DNA of 64,000 nucleotides from Glandiceps talaboti (GCF_964340395.1 NC_135565.1:13565709-13629708); one strand, 5' to 3'; counted from the first letter of the stretch, positions 22,430 through 34,385 are shown. Made by a program: numbers and translations. Notes: generated from the sequence alone by a model not told the origin.

Positions 22430-22860
22430 AGACAGGAAGTGTATGTACAGTATTGGTTACCAGCATCAACAGTGGAGGAGTCCCATCCACTGTGTATGTT
22501 GCCAGTTAGTAGATGGCACAAACTCTGTCCACATTCACAAAATTTTGGTCGGTTGACTGAGTGGTGACATGTGTGTGTCTGTGTGTACAATATTGGTTAC
22601 CGATTGGTAGATGGCAAAACTCTTACAATTAATTTTTGTAGTCTCAGTCTGTTCATAGTCACAAAATTTGTTAACTGGTAGGTCAAGTGTGTACCTTGTG
22701 TGTACAATATGTTTGGTTACCATTTGGTCAATGACTAAAGCTCTGTTCACACTCACTACATTTAATAATCAGTGGTGAAGTGAACTGCTGATATGTGTGA
22801 ACAGTGTTTGTTAGAGTTTGGTCTGACACAGACTATGTTCACACTCACAAAAAGAGTTAC
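22430..22860. repeat. Diverged tandem repeat, unit about 110-130 bp
   Basis: About four units each carry tgtgtacaatattggttacc, a g(t)tggtagatggcaaaactct core and ttcacactcacaaaa. They also share a ggttacca word with the preceding duplication at 21963-22170. Confidence 0.6.
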
Positions 22861-22869
22861 ATGTACATT

Positions 22870-23665
22870 TGTATAAAATGACACAAGCTAATGCAACTTG
22901 TTTATAAAGACAATATAAATACATAGTATCTACTTTAGTTCCTCAGTGCAGTTTATTGGAGGTCCCAAACAAAATTATGGTACAATTTTTGGTAACTGCA
23001 AAAAAAAATTTTTTGTCTAGATACATTTTACATTGTATAATGCATTTAGAAAACTAGAGAGTGCTCGACTAAAAATGTTTAAACTGAATTCCGTGTTATG
23101 TCTGCTGATACAGAATATGTAGCTTGCAGATGTCTCCATCCATATAGAGAGTGCTTAACCAGGAAATTTCAAAACTGAATTCCTGTTCACGCTACGGATG
23201 TGGTCCAGTCATATGGAAAACTAGTTTTCTGATTAAAGTACAAATTGTGAATTCTTGAAAAGTACAGGCAGGAATCTCTTCATTGTAAATTTGAACTAAG
23301 TCAAGTAAATACCTCCTCTCATGGGAGATGATGCTTAGAAATTCTGATACTTCATGTCTGTGCATACATGAATATGGACTGTTGGACAGGAAGAACCAGA
23401 AATACTCCATGAGGTGTACATAAAAACTACTTTCTTATAATTTGGAAAAAATGATCACCACACCAAATGGTATAAAACTTTTCAAAATGTTGACACTTTG
23501 ATGGTGTTGCCTGGCCTAATAACCTAATTTTGGTATAGCTTTGACCTTGAGGGGTATTGGTGGCCATCTTGGGAAATTAACTTTAGAGTAGCAGTGAATG
23601 AGGATAGAATGAGCATAGAAATGTCGGTGATTGGTTTCCTTTGGTTCATCCTTTGTAAGTCTTTG
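22870..23665. other. No gene established
   Basis: A segment at about 22932-22985 (ggaggtcccaaacaaaatta then tggtaca) is partly repeated near 48410-48445. It is a dispersed repeat rather than the exon its splice-like ends suggest. Positions 23120-23170 echo 23035-23085 (atagagagtgct). Confidence 0.4.
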
Positions 23666-23672
23666 ATTTCAG

Positions 23673-23708
23673 TGACACCGCCTGGAAATAACCCGGTTTA
23701 TTTTAATA
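23673..23708 (+). CDS. Weak candidate exon
   Basis: Acceptor gtaagtctttgatttcag ends at 23672; the donor gtatgt starts at 23709. A single useful phase gives TPPGNNPVYFN (phase 1 in and out), GC-richer than its surroundings. It would accept the single base left by 14752-14819 (A plus TG makes ATG). The alternative donor AAG-gtttac at 23723 would extend it to SMSRK. Short, hence low confidence. Confidence 0.17.
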
Positions 23709-23979
23709 GTATGTCTAGAAAGGTTTACTTTGTTGGACTGTATGACATTTCCTGACATCATTATGATGGTATCACCTGCCAGCCATAAACAGTCGAAATT
23801 ACTCTATAGACCATAAGTCTCATCAGTTACATATTCTCCTTGTTAGAGGTCTTTGAGTTGTCTTTTGTCCAAACATTTGATGGAACTTTCATTTCTTTGC
23901 TATTGCTGGATGTCATAGATTCTGATGGTCATAACGATATATCTGTTTCTTGTGCTATCCTATCCTTCCCTTAGTTTAG

Positions 23980-24060
23980 TGCTGCCTATGATGTCGACTC
24001 AAGATCTCTCTTTTTTTGGTGGTGAAGAGATGATCAAAACCACAGGTAGATCTATATTAT
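23980..24060 (+). repeat. Family M fragment
   Basis: gactcaagatctctc, a T run, ggtgaagagatgatc and acaggtagatct are shared with 48605-48680. Confidence 0.45.
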
Positions 24061-24062
24061 CT

Positions 24063-24205
24063 TGCCCTCCAATGTGCCAAATTGTGTTGTTGTGAGTCAG
24101 AATGATTAAAAATTTGGATTTCTTGTGAGTCACCATATAGTAAGAGATAGGGGAACACCAAATTTTGGTGTGTCACTAGAAATTGTGTGTGTCAGTGGTG
24201 TGATT
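24063..24205 (+). mobile_element. hAT-like MITE, end-truncated
   Basis: Matches the intact copy at 17913-18083 from gccctcc/ctaat to the aaattgtgtgtgtcagtgg segment, but lacks both terminal CAGTG/CACTG ends. The right end runs into a tandem of repeat K. Confidence 0.75.
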
Positions 24206-24224
24206 TTACCTGCTTACTACCCTT

Positions 24225-24540
24225 AACAAAAACACTGGTAGAGAACCCTGGTAAAATGACTGGGGAACTCAGGTAGATATTACCTACTTACCTTCTTTAA
24301 CAAAAACAATGTGACAGAGTACCATAACCCAGTCCCACTTACCAAGCTTAACACAAACACTGGTTAGCCTGGAAAGGAACCCTGGTAAAATGACAGGGAA
24401 ACTTAGGTAGATTTTACCACTTACATACTGCTACCATTAAAAAAAACACTGGTACTGTGGTAGAGCACCCTGGTAAAATGACTTGGGTACTCAGGTAGAT
24501 TTTACCTACTTACAGCCCAGCATTCGTAGGGAACTCTGAA
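24225..24540 (+). repeat. Tandem array of repeat K, about four units of 75-100 bp
   Basis: Each unit has aaccctggtaaaatgacagg, ggaactcaggtagat, ttacctacttac and ttaacaaaaacactgg. Diverged single copies lie at 29115-29190 and 59285-59360, so the array grew from a dispersed sequence. Confidence 0.8.
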
Positions 24541-24562
24541 TGAAAGAGAACTTAAACAGATA

Positions 24563-24844
24563 TTGTATACTTTAACCAACCAAAGAACGCTGTTAATGTA
24601 TGTCAGCATCAAACATTTTGCATCTTTACAATTCTGGCCTATAATTTGGCGGATTCAGATTGCAGTAGTTGATGACAAAAGGAGAGCGTTAACTAAATTT
24701 GACAGAGTAATTAGTATATTAAACGTACAAGTCAGTGATTGCATTTTTAGAAGTGCAGGGTTTGATGTCGAATATATCAATGTTAGCGGTTCACCAAACC
24801 TCATAAGGCAACTGCTTAAAATACCATTACTGTGGTACATTTGA
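24563..24844 (+). CDS. Hypothetical ORF, unassigned
   Basis: A 93-codon plus-strand frame. From about codon 32 composition is protein-like (VVDDKRRALTKFDRVISILN, later SAGFDVEYINVSGSPNLIRQ). A weak acceptor (ttggcggattcag) at about 24659 could start an exon there. The opposite strand is open for 98 codons over nearly the same span, which weakens the case. No family recognised. Confidence 0.15.
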   Translation: MYTLTNQRTLLMYVSIKHFASLQFWPIIWRIQIAVVDDKRRALTKFDRVISILNVQVSDCIFRSAGFDVEYINVSGSPNLIRQLLKIPLLWYI

Positions 24845-24849
24845 CTAGA

Positions 24850-26685
24850 TTTAGTGAATAATTCCATAAATGAAACAGTCAATAGACTGGTTTTTGATGC
24901 TAGGTAAATGTCACACAACCCTGTTTCTGTGATTAGAATATATAATTCCATGAATTCACTCGAAAGGCAGACTAATTATGATTGCAGTTCAGTGCACTTT
25001 GTACGCTGTATAATATTGTAATTGGTCGGCTGGTCGGTAATCATCGAATAGATGGAAAATGGCTACAGATTGGGATTCTTACATTATTGCGGGACAGGGG
25101 TTGCACTTGACTTTGAAACCAGTGTGTCCCAGAGACCCATCACTGCTCAAAATATGGGGTCCCTCAAAAAACATTAGGGGTTCCATTTTATTGACGCTCA
25201 TCATAGAAAAACTGCATAAACCTTAATAATCAACTCACAAGCATATGTACAATATGTTATTAAACACCTTTTAGTTTCAATGCATCTGTTACTTGTACAA
25301 TTGTCTACAGTGTTCTTTCACAAAGATTTTCATAGTTCGTTGTCTTTTTAAGTAAATCAATATGCCATGTATGGGCAGAAAACTTCATTGAACATAGACA
25401 GATATTAAGATCTTAGCAGGTCCAAGGGACTCACAGGTGAAACTTGAAGTGGGTCCCATTGAAATGTATTGCGTCCCAGACGTAGAATAACGTGTTAATG
25501 CTAACCCTGGTGAGTATATTTACCAGGTTTAATTGCAAAAGAACTTAATTGGTGTATGAAATAGTGGCAATTGGCAGAGTCAGAAAAATAGTCTTACCAA
25601 TTTCTGACTATAAGGTTGAAATAGGTCTTTCCGAAATTTGCCATGGTGGCACTCTACTTCCTGTCTGTATGTACCTTGAGGGTATACATGTATATGGTAT
25701 AGGTTACTTGAAGTTAATCATAGAACACTGCTGCTTTCCTTGATGTCTGAACAATATGAAAAACGTCCCTGACTTACACTTCTGAATCGATTCAGTTTGG
25801 TTTTGAATCGATCTGGTGGAGACAGGGCTCTCGTTAATAACACTTTTATATGCATGTTACAAATCAAAATACCACAGTGACTTCTTCAAATTTTTGTGAA
25901 TGAATGTGTACAGCAATTTGTACAATGTAAATCCACACTACAGATGACAGTGGATGTAATTCAATAAATATAAAATTTAATATATAGGGGAGATTATATT
26001 ACCGACATCTGCTGTGCTAATAAATTATGGATTAATTTTGAAAGAATGATGATCCATAGAAGAGTTATGATGGATGACTATTTATTCAGAAAAAATTCAA
26101 ATGTCACAAATTCCGCTCGTAAAAATTACGGAAGCAGGTAATTTAAAATTAATGCATAGATGTTTTGTAACGTAATAATTTATTGTAACTGTTGGAGTAG
26201 AAATTACGATTATGAGATATTTTAGTATGAAGTACTACTGTGATGTGGGATTACTGTCAAATATACTGTTTGTGCTGTTCTGTGGTACACTGTTTGCTGA
26301 TTGGTCCTGTAAGGTATGAATATGCATGAGATGAACAATTAATATTCATGATTTTATGTGAAGGAAAGAAGCTTTTTAAGTTTTATGATGTAAAGTTTCT
26401 CTTTGTTTACACTGGGTAGATTGGAAGAAGTAGTATTTATCCTTGGTAAAACTTAAAGTTTGACAAGTTTAAAGCTAACAACACAAGCATTGTAAAAACA
26501 CAGTATTATCGTCTGCTTGATCTACTGGTGATATCTTTCTTCCTACTGAAAATGGATAGTTGTAATATTTGTGGTTAACCTAGGTTGTCATGTTTTGATG
26601 ACTCACGTAGGTGGTAACGCAAATTTTTAAATGTACATTGGTGGTTCCTTATAACGTATAATTATTTATTATTCCCAACATGATA
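24850..26685. other. No gene established
   Basis: AT-rich. Positions 26310-26360 (agatgaacaattaatattca then tgatttta) resemble 2215-2240, a small dispersed repeat. A 64-codon frame at 25549-25743 has normal composition (VEIGLSEICHGGTLLPVCMY) but lacks clear splice signals or a start context. Confidence 0.35.
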
Positions 26686-26689
26686 GTAG

Positions 26690-27275
26690 TAACAATGTAC
26701 TTTTTATGAGAAACTTGAGTGGTATCATTGTACTTTTTATGACACACCTAGGTGATGATATACTTTTTGTGACATTCCTAGGTGGTAATATTGTACTTTT
26801 TATGACACTCCTAGGTGGTAATATTGCACTTTTATGACATTCCTAGGTGGTATCATTGTACTTCTTATGACACTCCTAGGTGGTAATATTGCACTTTTTA
26901 TGACATTCCTAGGTGGTAATATTGCACTTTTATGACATTCCTAGGTGGTAATATTGCACTTTTTATGACAGTCCTAGGTGGTATCATTGTACTTTTATGA
27001 CACTCCTAGGTGGTAATATTGCACTTTTATGACACTCCTAGGTGGTAATATTGCACTTTTATGACATTCCTAGGTGGTAATATTGCACTTTTTATGACGT
27101 TCCTAGGTGGTATCATTGTACTTTTTATGACACTCCAAGGTGGTAATATTGCACTTTAATGACAGTCCTAGGTGGTAATATTGTAATTTTTATGACAGTC
27201 CTAGGTGGTAATATCATACTTTTTATGACATTCCTAGGTGGTAATATTACACTTTTTATGACACTCCCAGGTGAC
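26690..27275. repeat. 33-35-bp minisatellite, about 17 copies
   Basis: Unit cctaggtggtaatattgcac plus tttttatgacactc, with single-base length changes in the T run and atcattgta/atattgcac variants. Each unit carries a CCTAGG palindrome. A stray related unit sits at about 26577-26622. Confidence 0.95.
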
Positions 27276-27308
27276 CAAGGTGATAGAAGTACATTGCATA
27301 TCTTTCAG

Positions 27309-27376
27309 GTAGTGTGAACTGTGTGATGTCAGCATCAGCTTGTTCCAATTCCCTACTAGAAAATGACCTTATGAAA
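27309..27376 (+). CDS. Weak candidate exon
   Basis: Acceptor cattgcatatctttcag ends at 27308. One phase is open: SVNCVMSASACSNSLLENDL then MK before gtcaag at 27377, a poor donor; the frame ends at TAA soon after. Phase 1 in, 0 out. It lies directly beyond the 26690-27275 minisatellite. Confidence 0.15.
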
Positions 27377-27994
27377 GTCAAGTGTTAAAAGCCAGCTGTC
27401 AGGACTATTTACTATCTTGTATGACAGCTCTCTAATGAGGTTCATTGTTAAAACTGAGATAGAATGTCAAAGTTTGTACAGTGTGTATGAATGTTAAAAA
27501 GAGCTGTAAACCAGACTTAGATTGTACATGGAGATAGCCTCACATATGAAAGCCTAGAATCCAGGCTATCAAGGATTTTGAATTTTGCTTTATTTATTAA
27601 GCAAAAAGTTAAATCCCCGTCTGCATGGATTTCAGGCTACAGATGTAATAAATTACAGGAATGGGAATGAACAAGAATTATACCCTTCAAAAAAATGTGT
27701 CTTCAGACCTGATGGTCAATATTTTGGCTGTATGAATATTTATAAATTTCTGGCTTAATTTAGACCAATAAATTATCCATGCATATTATATAATTATTAT
27801 TTTGAATGTTAAATTATTTAGTGATGAATTTCTACTCACAGAGTCAACCAATTTCTTGGAAGCAAGTCCAAAATTTTTAACATGTCTCGTGTACATTTGT
27901 AGTATATCTGTGACGATGTGATATGTCAGCGAAAATTTGGGATTTTCTTCCTAAATATGAACTCAGAGGCCACGAATATTCCTTCTCACATTAA

Positions 27995-28145
27995 AATTAT
28001 TGTTTTAGATGAAGATTGTAAAAAAATTGATAGCTTTGCTAATTATGTTTTTTTCTTCTCTTTTCTCTTTCCATGTCCTGTTCTTTCCTGTTGCCATGGT
28101 ATCGTGTATTTTGATCTTTTCAAATATAACAGGTTAGTATACTTA
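27995..28145 (+). repeat. Family Q dispersed repeat (copy 1)
   Basis: Shares ttttagatgaagattg, agctttgctaattatg, ttccatgtcctgttct, catggtatcgtgtatttt and aatataacaggttagtat with 50232-50385. The shared block is about 150 bp with few differences, and copy 2 runs straight into a GA tract. Function unknown. Confidence 0.8.
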
Positions 28146-28511
28146 AATCTTTGCTGTAATCTTTCGACCAGAGAAACAGGGTTACGGTAAAATAAAAACA
28201 GACTCCTACATGTAGTGTTTTGTATAAAAGATAAGAAAGACGGAGATTGGAAATCTAGAAAAATTAGAACAATTTTCTATTTATTTTAGAATATGGTAAC
28301 ATATAGGAAATATGGTGAAATGGACACAAATTCTTTAAACTTTTTGTGTCTTTTCTAAAACTTTAAGATCAGTGAAACAGACACAGGAAATCTTCCGAAA
28401 TTAACATACTGTAATCCCTAGACCGTAGAACTTCAGGGTCTTTTGGTAACACTTTAGAACACAGTAGCATAGGGTAAATATGTTTGAAATTACAAATGGA
28501 ACATAAATTAT

Positions 28512-28615
28512 TAGTATAGTATAGTATAGTATAGTCTTTCTTTATTCCAATAACGGAACATACCTTCGTTTATCCCCGGAGGAGGGTTACATAAATACAT
28601 AAGAACGAATAATGA
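28512..28615 (-). mobile_element. LINE-like 3' end, 5'-truncated
   Basis: Read on the minus strand: tccggggataaacgaaggta, then ttattggaataaag, then a tail of repeated TATAC/ACTAT pentamers (28512-28535). An AATAAA-like word followed by a short tandem tail is typical of many non-LTR retrotransposons. No reverse transcriptase remains, so the assignment rests on the tail shape. Confidence 0.4.
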
Positions 28616-28754
28616 TATAGCAATGTCAATTATTAAAACATTCAGTGTCTTTGCAAAGAGTGTCAATTCCTTTCTCTACCAGGGGATATTTGTTTGTACA
28701 CACAAAAAAGTACAAGTTGAGCAAAATAGAATTTTAGACCAGACAATCAGAGAT

Positions 28755-29110
28755 CAAGAAATGTAGTGAAATTAACACCAATTCCTAAACTTTCAATGTC
28801 ATTGGTTAGATTTTAGAACTTTGCAACAGTGGGGAATTTTTAGAAATACAGTGAAATTAACACAAATTTGTAAACTTTCAGTGTCTGTTCTTAAGATTTT
28901 AGAACTTTGCAACAGTGGGGAATTTCTAAAATACAGTGAAATTAACACAAATTCCTAAACTTTCAGTGTCATTGGTTAGGTTTTAGAACTTTGCAAAAGT
29001 GGGGAATTTCTAAAATACAGTGAAATTAACATAAATTCCTACACATCTTTGTCAAAATTTTAGGACCTGGTAACAAAGCAGTGAAATCTTACTGATATTA
29101 ACACAAATTC
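28755..29110. repeat. About 87-bp minisatellite, 4-5 copies
   Basis: Units share tacagtgaaattaacacaaa, ttcctaaactttcagtgtca, ttggttagattttagaactt and tgcaacagtggggaattt. Weaker related sequence reaches back to about 28315. Confidence 0.85.
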
Positions 29111-29781
29111 CCCATTGAGAACCTTGGTGGAAAACCTTGGTAATTCAAGTAGATATTACCTACTTACTGCCCCTTAACAAAAACACTGATTTGCAATAAG
29201 GAGGACACATGATATTGACAACCTTGACATTGGTGTAGTGTCGTATAGCAATGTCAAGGTGTGTTCACAATGTGTTTCCATTGTAGAATGACAAATGTCA
29301 GGTTGTATGAGTGGAACTTTGTTAACTGGAAATTGGCTAATTGACAGGACAAGAATTGAGTACAGAGATATGTCATGAAGTGATTAATAATTGTGTTGTC
29401 AGTCCTGGCCACCGTACAAATAATCCATTCCTTTAACTTTCTTCAGGTCAAGTTCTTGTAAAAAATAATGGCTGTGGCAGGATTAGGGTTTAAGTGGCTC
29501 AAGCTTGGACTTGTCAAATGTTTTTACTGGCTGGAAATATTTATATAGAACTTCATTTAAACTATTCTAGTAAATGTACATTCTATAGTGTTACTTTTGA
29601 TGCTTGCCTTAGATGAGTTGTTTTCTGGAATTGCTTGATGGCAAAGTTTGGGTTTCTGTGACAGTTTAGCATATTTATGCAAAATATGTCATTGAACTTA
29701 ATACTTGTACCTATCATGCCTGAACATGTGCAGGTTAAGTCCCTTGGCTATGGCGGGATTAGGGATACCATATACATATCC

Positions 29782-30038
29782 GGGTTGTTGGTGGCCGAGT
29801 GGTTAAACCACTTGCTTCTTACCACTGTAGTTGGGGTTCGAAACCCCATTCAGGGTTCGATTAAATTTACCACGTTGTAAGTAAGAAGTGTGTCTTTCAG
29901 TTTGACTCTACTGTACAACGCAGGTTTTCCCCGGGTATTCCAGTTTCCTCCTGCACTAACACTGAACCAAAGGAGCCTATAAATGGGACTAGCTCCCGTT
30001 GGTTATCCGATAAATGAAATAAAAAAAAAAAAAAAAAA
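29782..30038 (+). mobile_element. tRNA-derived SINE with poly(A) tail
   Basis: A tRNA-like head carries a clear A box (tggccgagtgg, 29792-29802) and B box (ggttcgaaacc, 29835-29845), the internal RNA polymerase III promoter. The body contains a conserved-looking block (ttttccccgggtattccagt, then ttcctcctgcactaac; 29925-29960). It ends in eighteen A (30021-30038). The head resembles tRNA-Leu/Ser by its ggccgagtggtta box. The body block is of the type shared between otherwise unrelated animal SINEs (a MetaSINE or V-SINE kind of domain); I cannot decide which. Target-site duplications were not clear. It is not a functional tRNA. Confidence 0.85.
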
Positions 30039-30044
30039 TATCAC

Positions 30045-31150
30045 AAATCCTTGTACCATGTTTTAGTTCTACCAATTGTAAACGATAGTCAAAAATATGC
30101 TTTGAACTGCAAGCAGAATACTACAGACACCGCTTATTAATATGAAACAAAAATCTGTCCTTCCCGAAAAACAAAAACAAAAACAGAACATCCTATACCC
30201 CTTTAATTCATAGTGTGGAATCTGAAATTTAAAATGTAAATCTTAATTGACAAATTGCCAAACTCTGATAAAATACTGCAACTTATATTTATTTGAACTC
30301 CGAAAACCTAGTTGTCTATCGGTCAAATACACATATACATGTAATGAATGTTTGATGTAAGGTTAATGCAGCAAATAGTCAAAATATTATTTATGGATGT
30401 TTGTTCATCGAAAGTAATTATTCCTCACTTGAGATAAACCAGACCCCAAAGGAAATAAACACACAGAACAGTTCAATTTATGTTAATTTTTTATGACATA
30501 TTTCATACTTCATATTATCTAGATGATAAGTAAATAAAAAATTAGTCCTATATCAGCTAATTCGACCCTGGGGCAATTTCAAGTGTGTTAGGGAATTGCA
30601 AAGCACTGTGGGTATTCATGGCGGCCATTTTGATTTCCCTTGACTGCTGCTGCACCAGATTTGCTACATATTTAGACAGCAGCTGCCAGAAATTAATTTT
30701 CTCCGATAAAAAGGTCTGAAGGTTTTTGTTCCTTTGAAATGGGAAACCTTGAAATATAGGAGAGTGCGCAAAGGTCAGTCGGAATGGAAAAATTGCATGT
30801 ATGAAGGAAATTAGGGGAAAAAAATGGCGGAAATATTTAACCATTAATCTCTACAGTGAAAATTGTGTGTTATAGTTTGTACAGTTAATTCAGATTGTTG
30901 GTGATAATTGGAATTCCTCTTGTCCGAGGTATACTAGTGATGACATCATTGTGTCAGCTGGTCTTGATTTGGGAAAACCTTTGACCTTTGAAGACCAGAA
31001 GGAATGATTTACGTTGCCAGACTGAATTTCTTATCACATATGGACCTTGTCGTTTACAGAGATGACAAACTATATCAAACTAATGTTTTAGTTTAAAAAG
31101 AAAGAGAAATGAAAAAGTCGCAGGATTGAAACTCTGTTTTCTGTCTTCCT
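30045..31150. other. No gene established
   Basis: AT-rich. A 95-codon minus-strand frame (30557-30844) is Phe-rich and unsupported. At 30590-30640, ggaattgcaaagcactgtgg and catggcggcc resemble the ends of the family B element, possibly a decayed copy. Confidence 0.35.
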
Positions 31151-31156
31151 CATCAG

Positions 31157-31252
31157 ATTCTTTCGTGTCAAGTTCTAGAACCCAGATATACTGTTAAAAT
31201 CTCTCAAATTTGTAAACTTTCCACACTATATTACCCGTACATTTGGTTGGAC
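31157..31252 (+). CDS. Weak candidate exon
   Basis: A textbook acceptor (tctgtcttcctcatcag) ends at 31156. In phase 0 the sequence is open for about 40 codons (ILSCQVLEPRYTVKISQICK then LSTLYYPYIWLD). The best donor, gtgatg at 31253, is mediocre, so the end is uncertain. Confidence 0.17.
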
Positions 31253-31364
31253 GTGATGGACTTTCACTGTATCTGAGTGGGTTAAGCTTTAGTTACATGA
31301 AATTGTAGTATAATTTTAGGCGAGAATACAACCATTGGCTGAAATTGACCTTGTCTTGAAACTA

Positions 31365-31975
31365 GCGGTACATGTGTGGGCTCGTTTTCTACGATCTCTC
31401 TTTCCACCGTATAGTCAAATGGCTTTCTCTAGCACAACATTCCATTTTTACCACCGCCAGCAGTAGTTTAATGCTATTGGTACGTTGATATAAATGTGAT
31501 GATGTCATCGCATTCTCAAGTGACTCGCTTTAAAGACTTAAGGTTGAGTTTGTCATAAACTGAACGAAATAACCAATGAGCCGTTTTTCGTCTGGAGGCA
31601 GATCTCACAAGATCCCGTATGAGCTATTTCATCCTCAGTAACCAGGTGAGGTGGTCAAGCTGAAAGTGTCAAACACTTAGCAACACTATTGTTCTCAATG
31701 TCATCGCATATGGCCACAGCAAAAGCTTGACCGCAATCACGTTTGACAACCGTTGTTGCTAGGCATATTTGCATATCTCGTGATATCTGTAACAAGATGT
31801 AAAATCCCTTATTACAACCATCTTTTAGTGTGTGATGGATTACTACTGACATGTGCTGTTCACCCTTTCCCCAGCAGGATATTTAGCTAGATTTTCAGCG
31901 GAATTTGTCCGTTTTGACTATCTGTGGAAAGAGAGATTGTAGAAAACAAGCCCACATGTATAAGTTACTATAGAC
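31365..31975 (+). mobile_element. Inverted-repeat element, family C (long copy)
   Basis: About 600 bp. The left end acatgtgtgggctcgttttc then tacgatctctctttccac is mirrored by gtggaaagagagattgtaga then aaacaagcccacatgt at the right. Left-arm interior (ctagcacaacattccatttt, gctattggtacgttgatata, gatgatgtcatcgcattctc) matches the 14115-14535 copy in reverse. The extra 200 bp in the centre is absent from the short copy. No transposase frame: non-autonomous, superfamily undetermined. Confidence 0.82.
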
Positions 31976-32399
31976 TGAAATGGACCAAGTGATAGGTCTC
32001 GGCTATATCAAAGCTTGGGAAAACATACACGGCTATGTGATTTCAGTTGATGGTGTGATTGCACTTAGCTGAGGCCATGACTTGTGATAACGTTGCTATC
32101 ACATCCATCACATACTACTAAGTCTAGCTTTTGTTAAAGTAGAAAAATTAATTTAGCACAGCACCTGGTTTATGTTCCAGGTCAGCCGACAGCCATCAAA
32201 TGTTAGCAGTAATAGTTCTTTGGCTCCTATGTGATATGTAATATTTATGGTATGAAAGTACACACAATGTTTAATTTCACGGTCAGATTTCCCAGAGTGC
32301 AATGTGATGGAAATCCTGTACAGGCCTTTGAATATATCTGTATATGTAGTTGAGTGTTAATTGTGAACATGTACAATGTATCATATGTGCCACCTTCCT

Positions 32400-32935
32400 C
32401 AACGCACAACACATGGGTGTACACATATACACATGCATGTGCACAAGTGCACACACACTCTTACAAGGTTACACACACTCATGCACATATGCATGCATGC
32501 ATAAATATAAATGTACATGTGCACAACTGCTTGTAAATACACACACATGTATACATGCATACACACTTGTGCAGACACACACACACACACACACATACAC
32601 ACACATACATACATACATACATACATACATACATACATACATACATACATACAATGTATACATACATACATACATACATACATACACACATACATACATA
32701 CATACATACATACATACATACATAAATACATACATACATACATACATACATACATACATACATACATACATACACACATACACACATACACACATACATA
32801 CATACAGACATACATACATACAATACAATACAATACATACATACATAGTACATACATACATACATACATACATACATACATACATACATACATACATACA
32901 TACATACATACATACATACATACATGTTTAGTATA
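32400..32935. repeat. (ACAT)n and (AC)n microsatellite field
   Basis: AC-rich, ACATGC-rich DNA grades into long acat arrays (about 32604-32780 and 32840-32923), interrupted by cacacat, cagacat and an acaat pentamer run near 32818-32836. The 150-190-codon frames (HTYI, MYVC) are artefacts. Confidence 0.97.
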
Positions 32936-32989
32936 CATGTGCACATACACTAACTCCTATGTATGTACATATATAGTTATGGTATTGTG

Positions 32990-33830
32990 AGAACATTTGC
33001 ATAACAATGTTATATTGTTGCGCTGATATGAATCTGTATTGTGTGACACCCCGATGAATTATAGGGTGGAACCAACGGCTCTCTAAAGGTCCGGGAAGAA
33101 ATCTGTGTGATAGTCTAGAAATGCATGTTACCTGGGTGCAGAGGGGAAGGGAGCTACATTATATAGGGGGTGGGGGTAAAAAGAAACTGGTATGTTTTCC
33201 TAAGAACTATAATCCATCATGTAACATTCATAAGTCATAACATAAAATAACTATATTGCCCTTAATATCATAACCCAATGTACCGTGCATATCCATCTGT
33301 CAATGAAATAATAGGGTTCCAATATTTTGAAATGTTTGGCATAATTGTAATATGCTAGAATGATTACAATATACACAGTAATGTAAAACTAGATGATGTT
33401 TACAGATATACAGATATAAGTTTACATTGTTAATCTGACCTCAGTCTCTCCAAATATTTTCCAATTTGAATCATGGATCTAGTTATGAATGAAATCATAT
33501 ACTAGGAATGTCTGGGTTGATTTAGAATGATATTGCACCCCACAATGTTGAATATGTAAATGTTGTTGACAGATATCACTGTTTTGGGTCTGGTTAATTT
33601 CGAGATCGCACCCTATGTAGAACTGCGAGAAATTTAGAACTTGTTGTTGACACATTTCTCTGTTTTTAAGTCTGGTTTCGGAACTGTCCGGAAATATAAA
33701 ACTTCTCATCTCACTTTGTTTGTATATTTTGATCTGCGGACTCGTTTATTTTGATGATTGCGCCCCCAAGATTAAAGGTCAACGTCGGATAAGCATTGAA
33801 ATCTAGGTGTGATAAACATTTGTTTGGCAG
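32990..33830. other. No gene established
   Basis: AT-rich, with a gggggtgggggt patch at about 33164-33176. No splice-bounded frame. Confidence 0.4.
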
Positions 33831-33834
33831 ACTG

Positions 33835-34110
33835 ATAGAAAAAAAGTTTGGACACAACAAAAGAATGATCCTGCGTAATCGTTATTAAGATAACACTAAT
33901 ATGATGACCAGGGATTCAAACATGGGCCTTTAATCGAATTGCCCAAATTTAAAAGCGCAGAACTTGGTCTCACCATATTGACATATTTCCATGTTATGGA
34001 TACAGTGTTCATTGCCATGGTCAAATTCATGATTTCTGGTATTTTATCTGTGGAGTCATTGGGATTACATAGGATTATTCCTTTGTCTGTCTTTTTTCTA
34101 AAGTTCTGTA
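33835..34110. repeat. Family J repeat in fold-back arrangement
   Basis: The left arm (agaatgatcctgcgtaatcg then ttaagataacacta) and right arm (gggattacataggattattc) are inverted relative to each other. The unit is shared with 16420-16570 and 57425-57540. The two short frames on opposite strands lie within it. Confidence 0.6.
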
Positions 34111-34385
34111 TTTTCACACCCCAATTTTTAATTCTAATACGACATTGGTTATTTTAAGATGGTTATCCTGATGTTTTTAAAATGGGTCAAGTGATTTTGA
34201 GCGTTGAAATTCTGCCAGAGTTTATAAATTTAGTGCACATACTGGCACTTGAAGGACTTGAAGTGCGGTGAAGTGACAGCTGTCCAGATTACAAAGATGG
34301 TTTGATTACACAGCTGTTAAACCAGTGTGTCAGGGTTAAGGCTAGATGAAATCTGTGTATGTGCAGACTCTTCTGTTTCCGTCAG

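Noticed and set aside
22934-22985. Exon-like CSLLEVPNKIMVQF segment
   Set aside because: Part of the segment (caaaattatggtaca with upstream gaggt) recurs at about 48410-48445, so it is a dispersed repeat.
29782-29860. tRNA gene
   Set aside because: A and B boxes are present, but the acceptor stem does not close, and the sequence continues into a SINE body with a poly(A) tail.
32350-32990. ORFs up to 193 codons on both strands
   Set aside because: Generated by ACAT tetramers, which lack stops in all frames.
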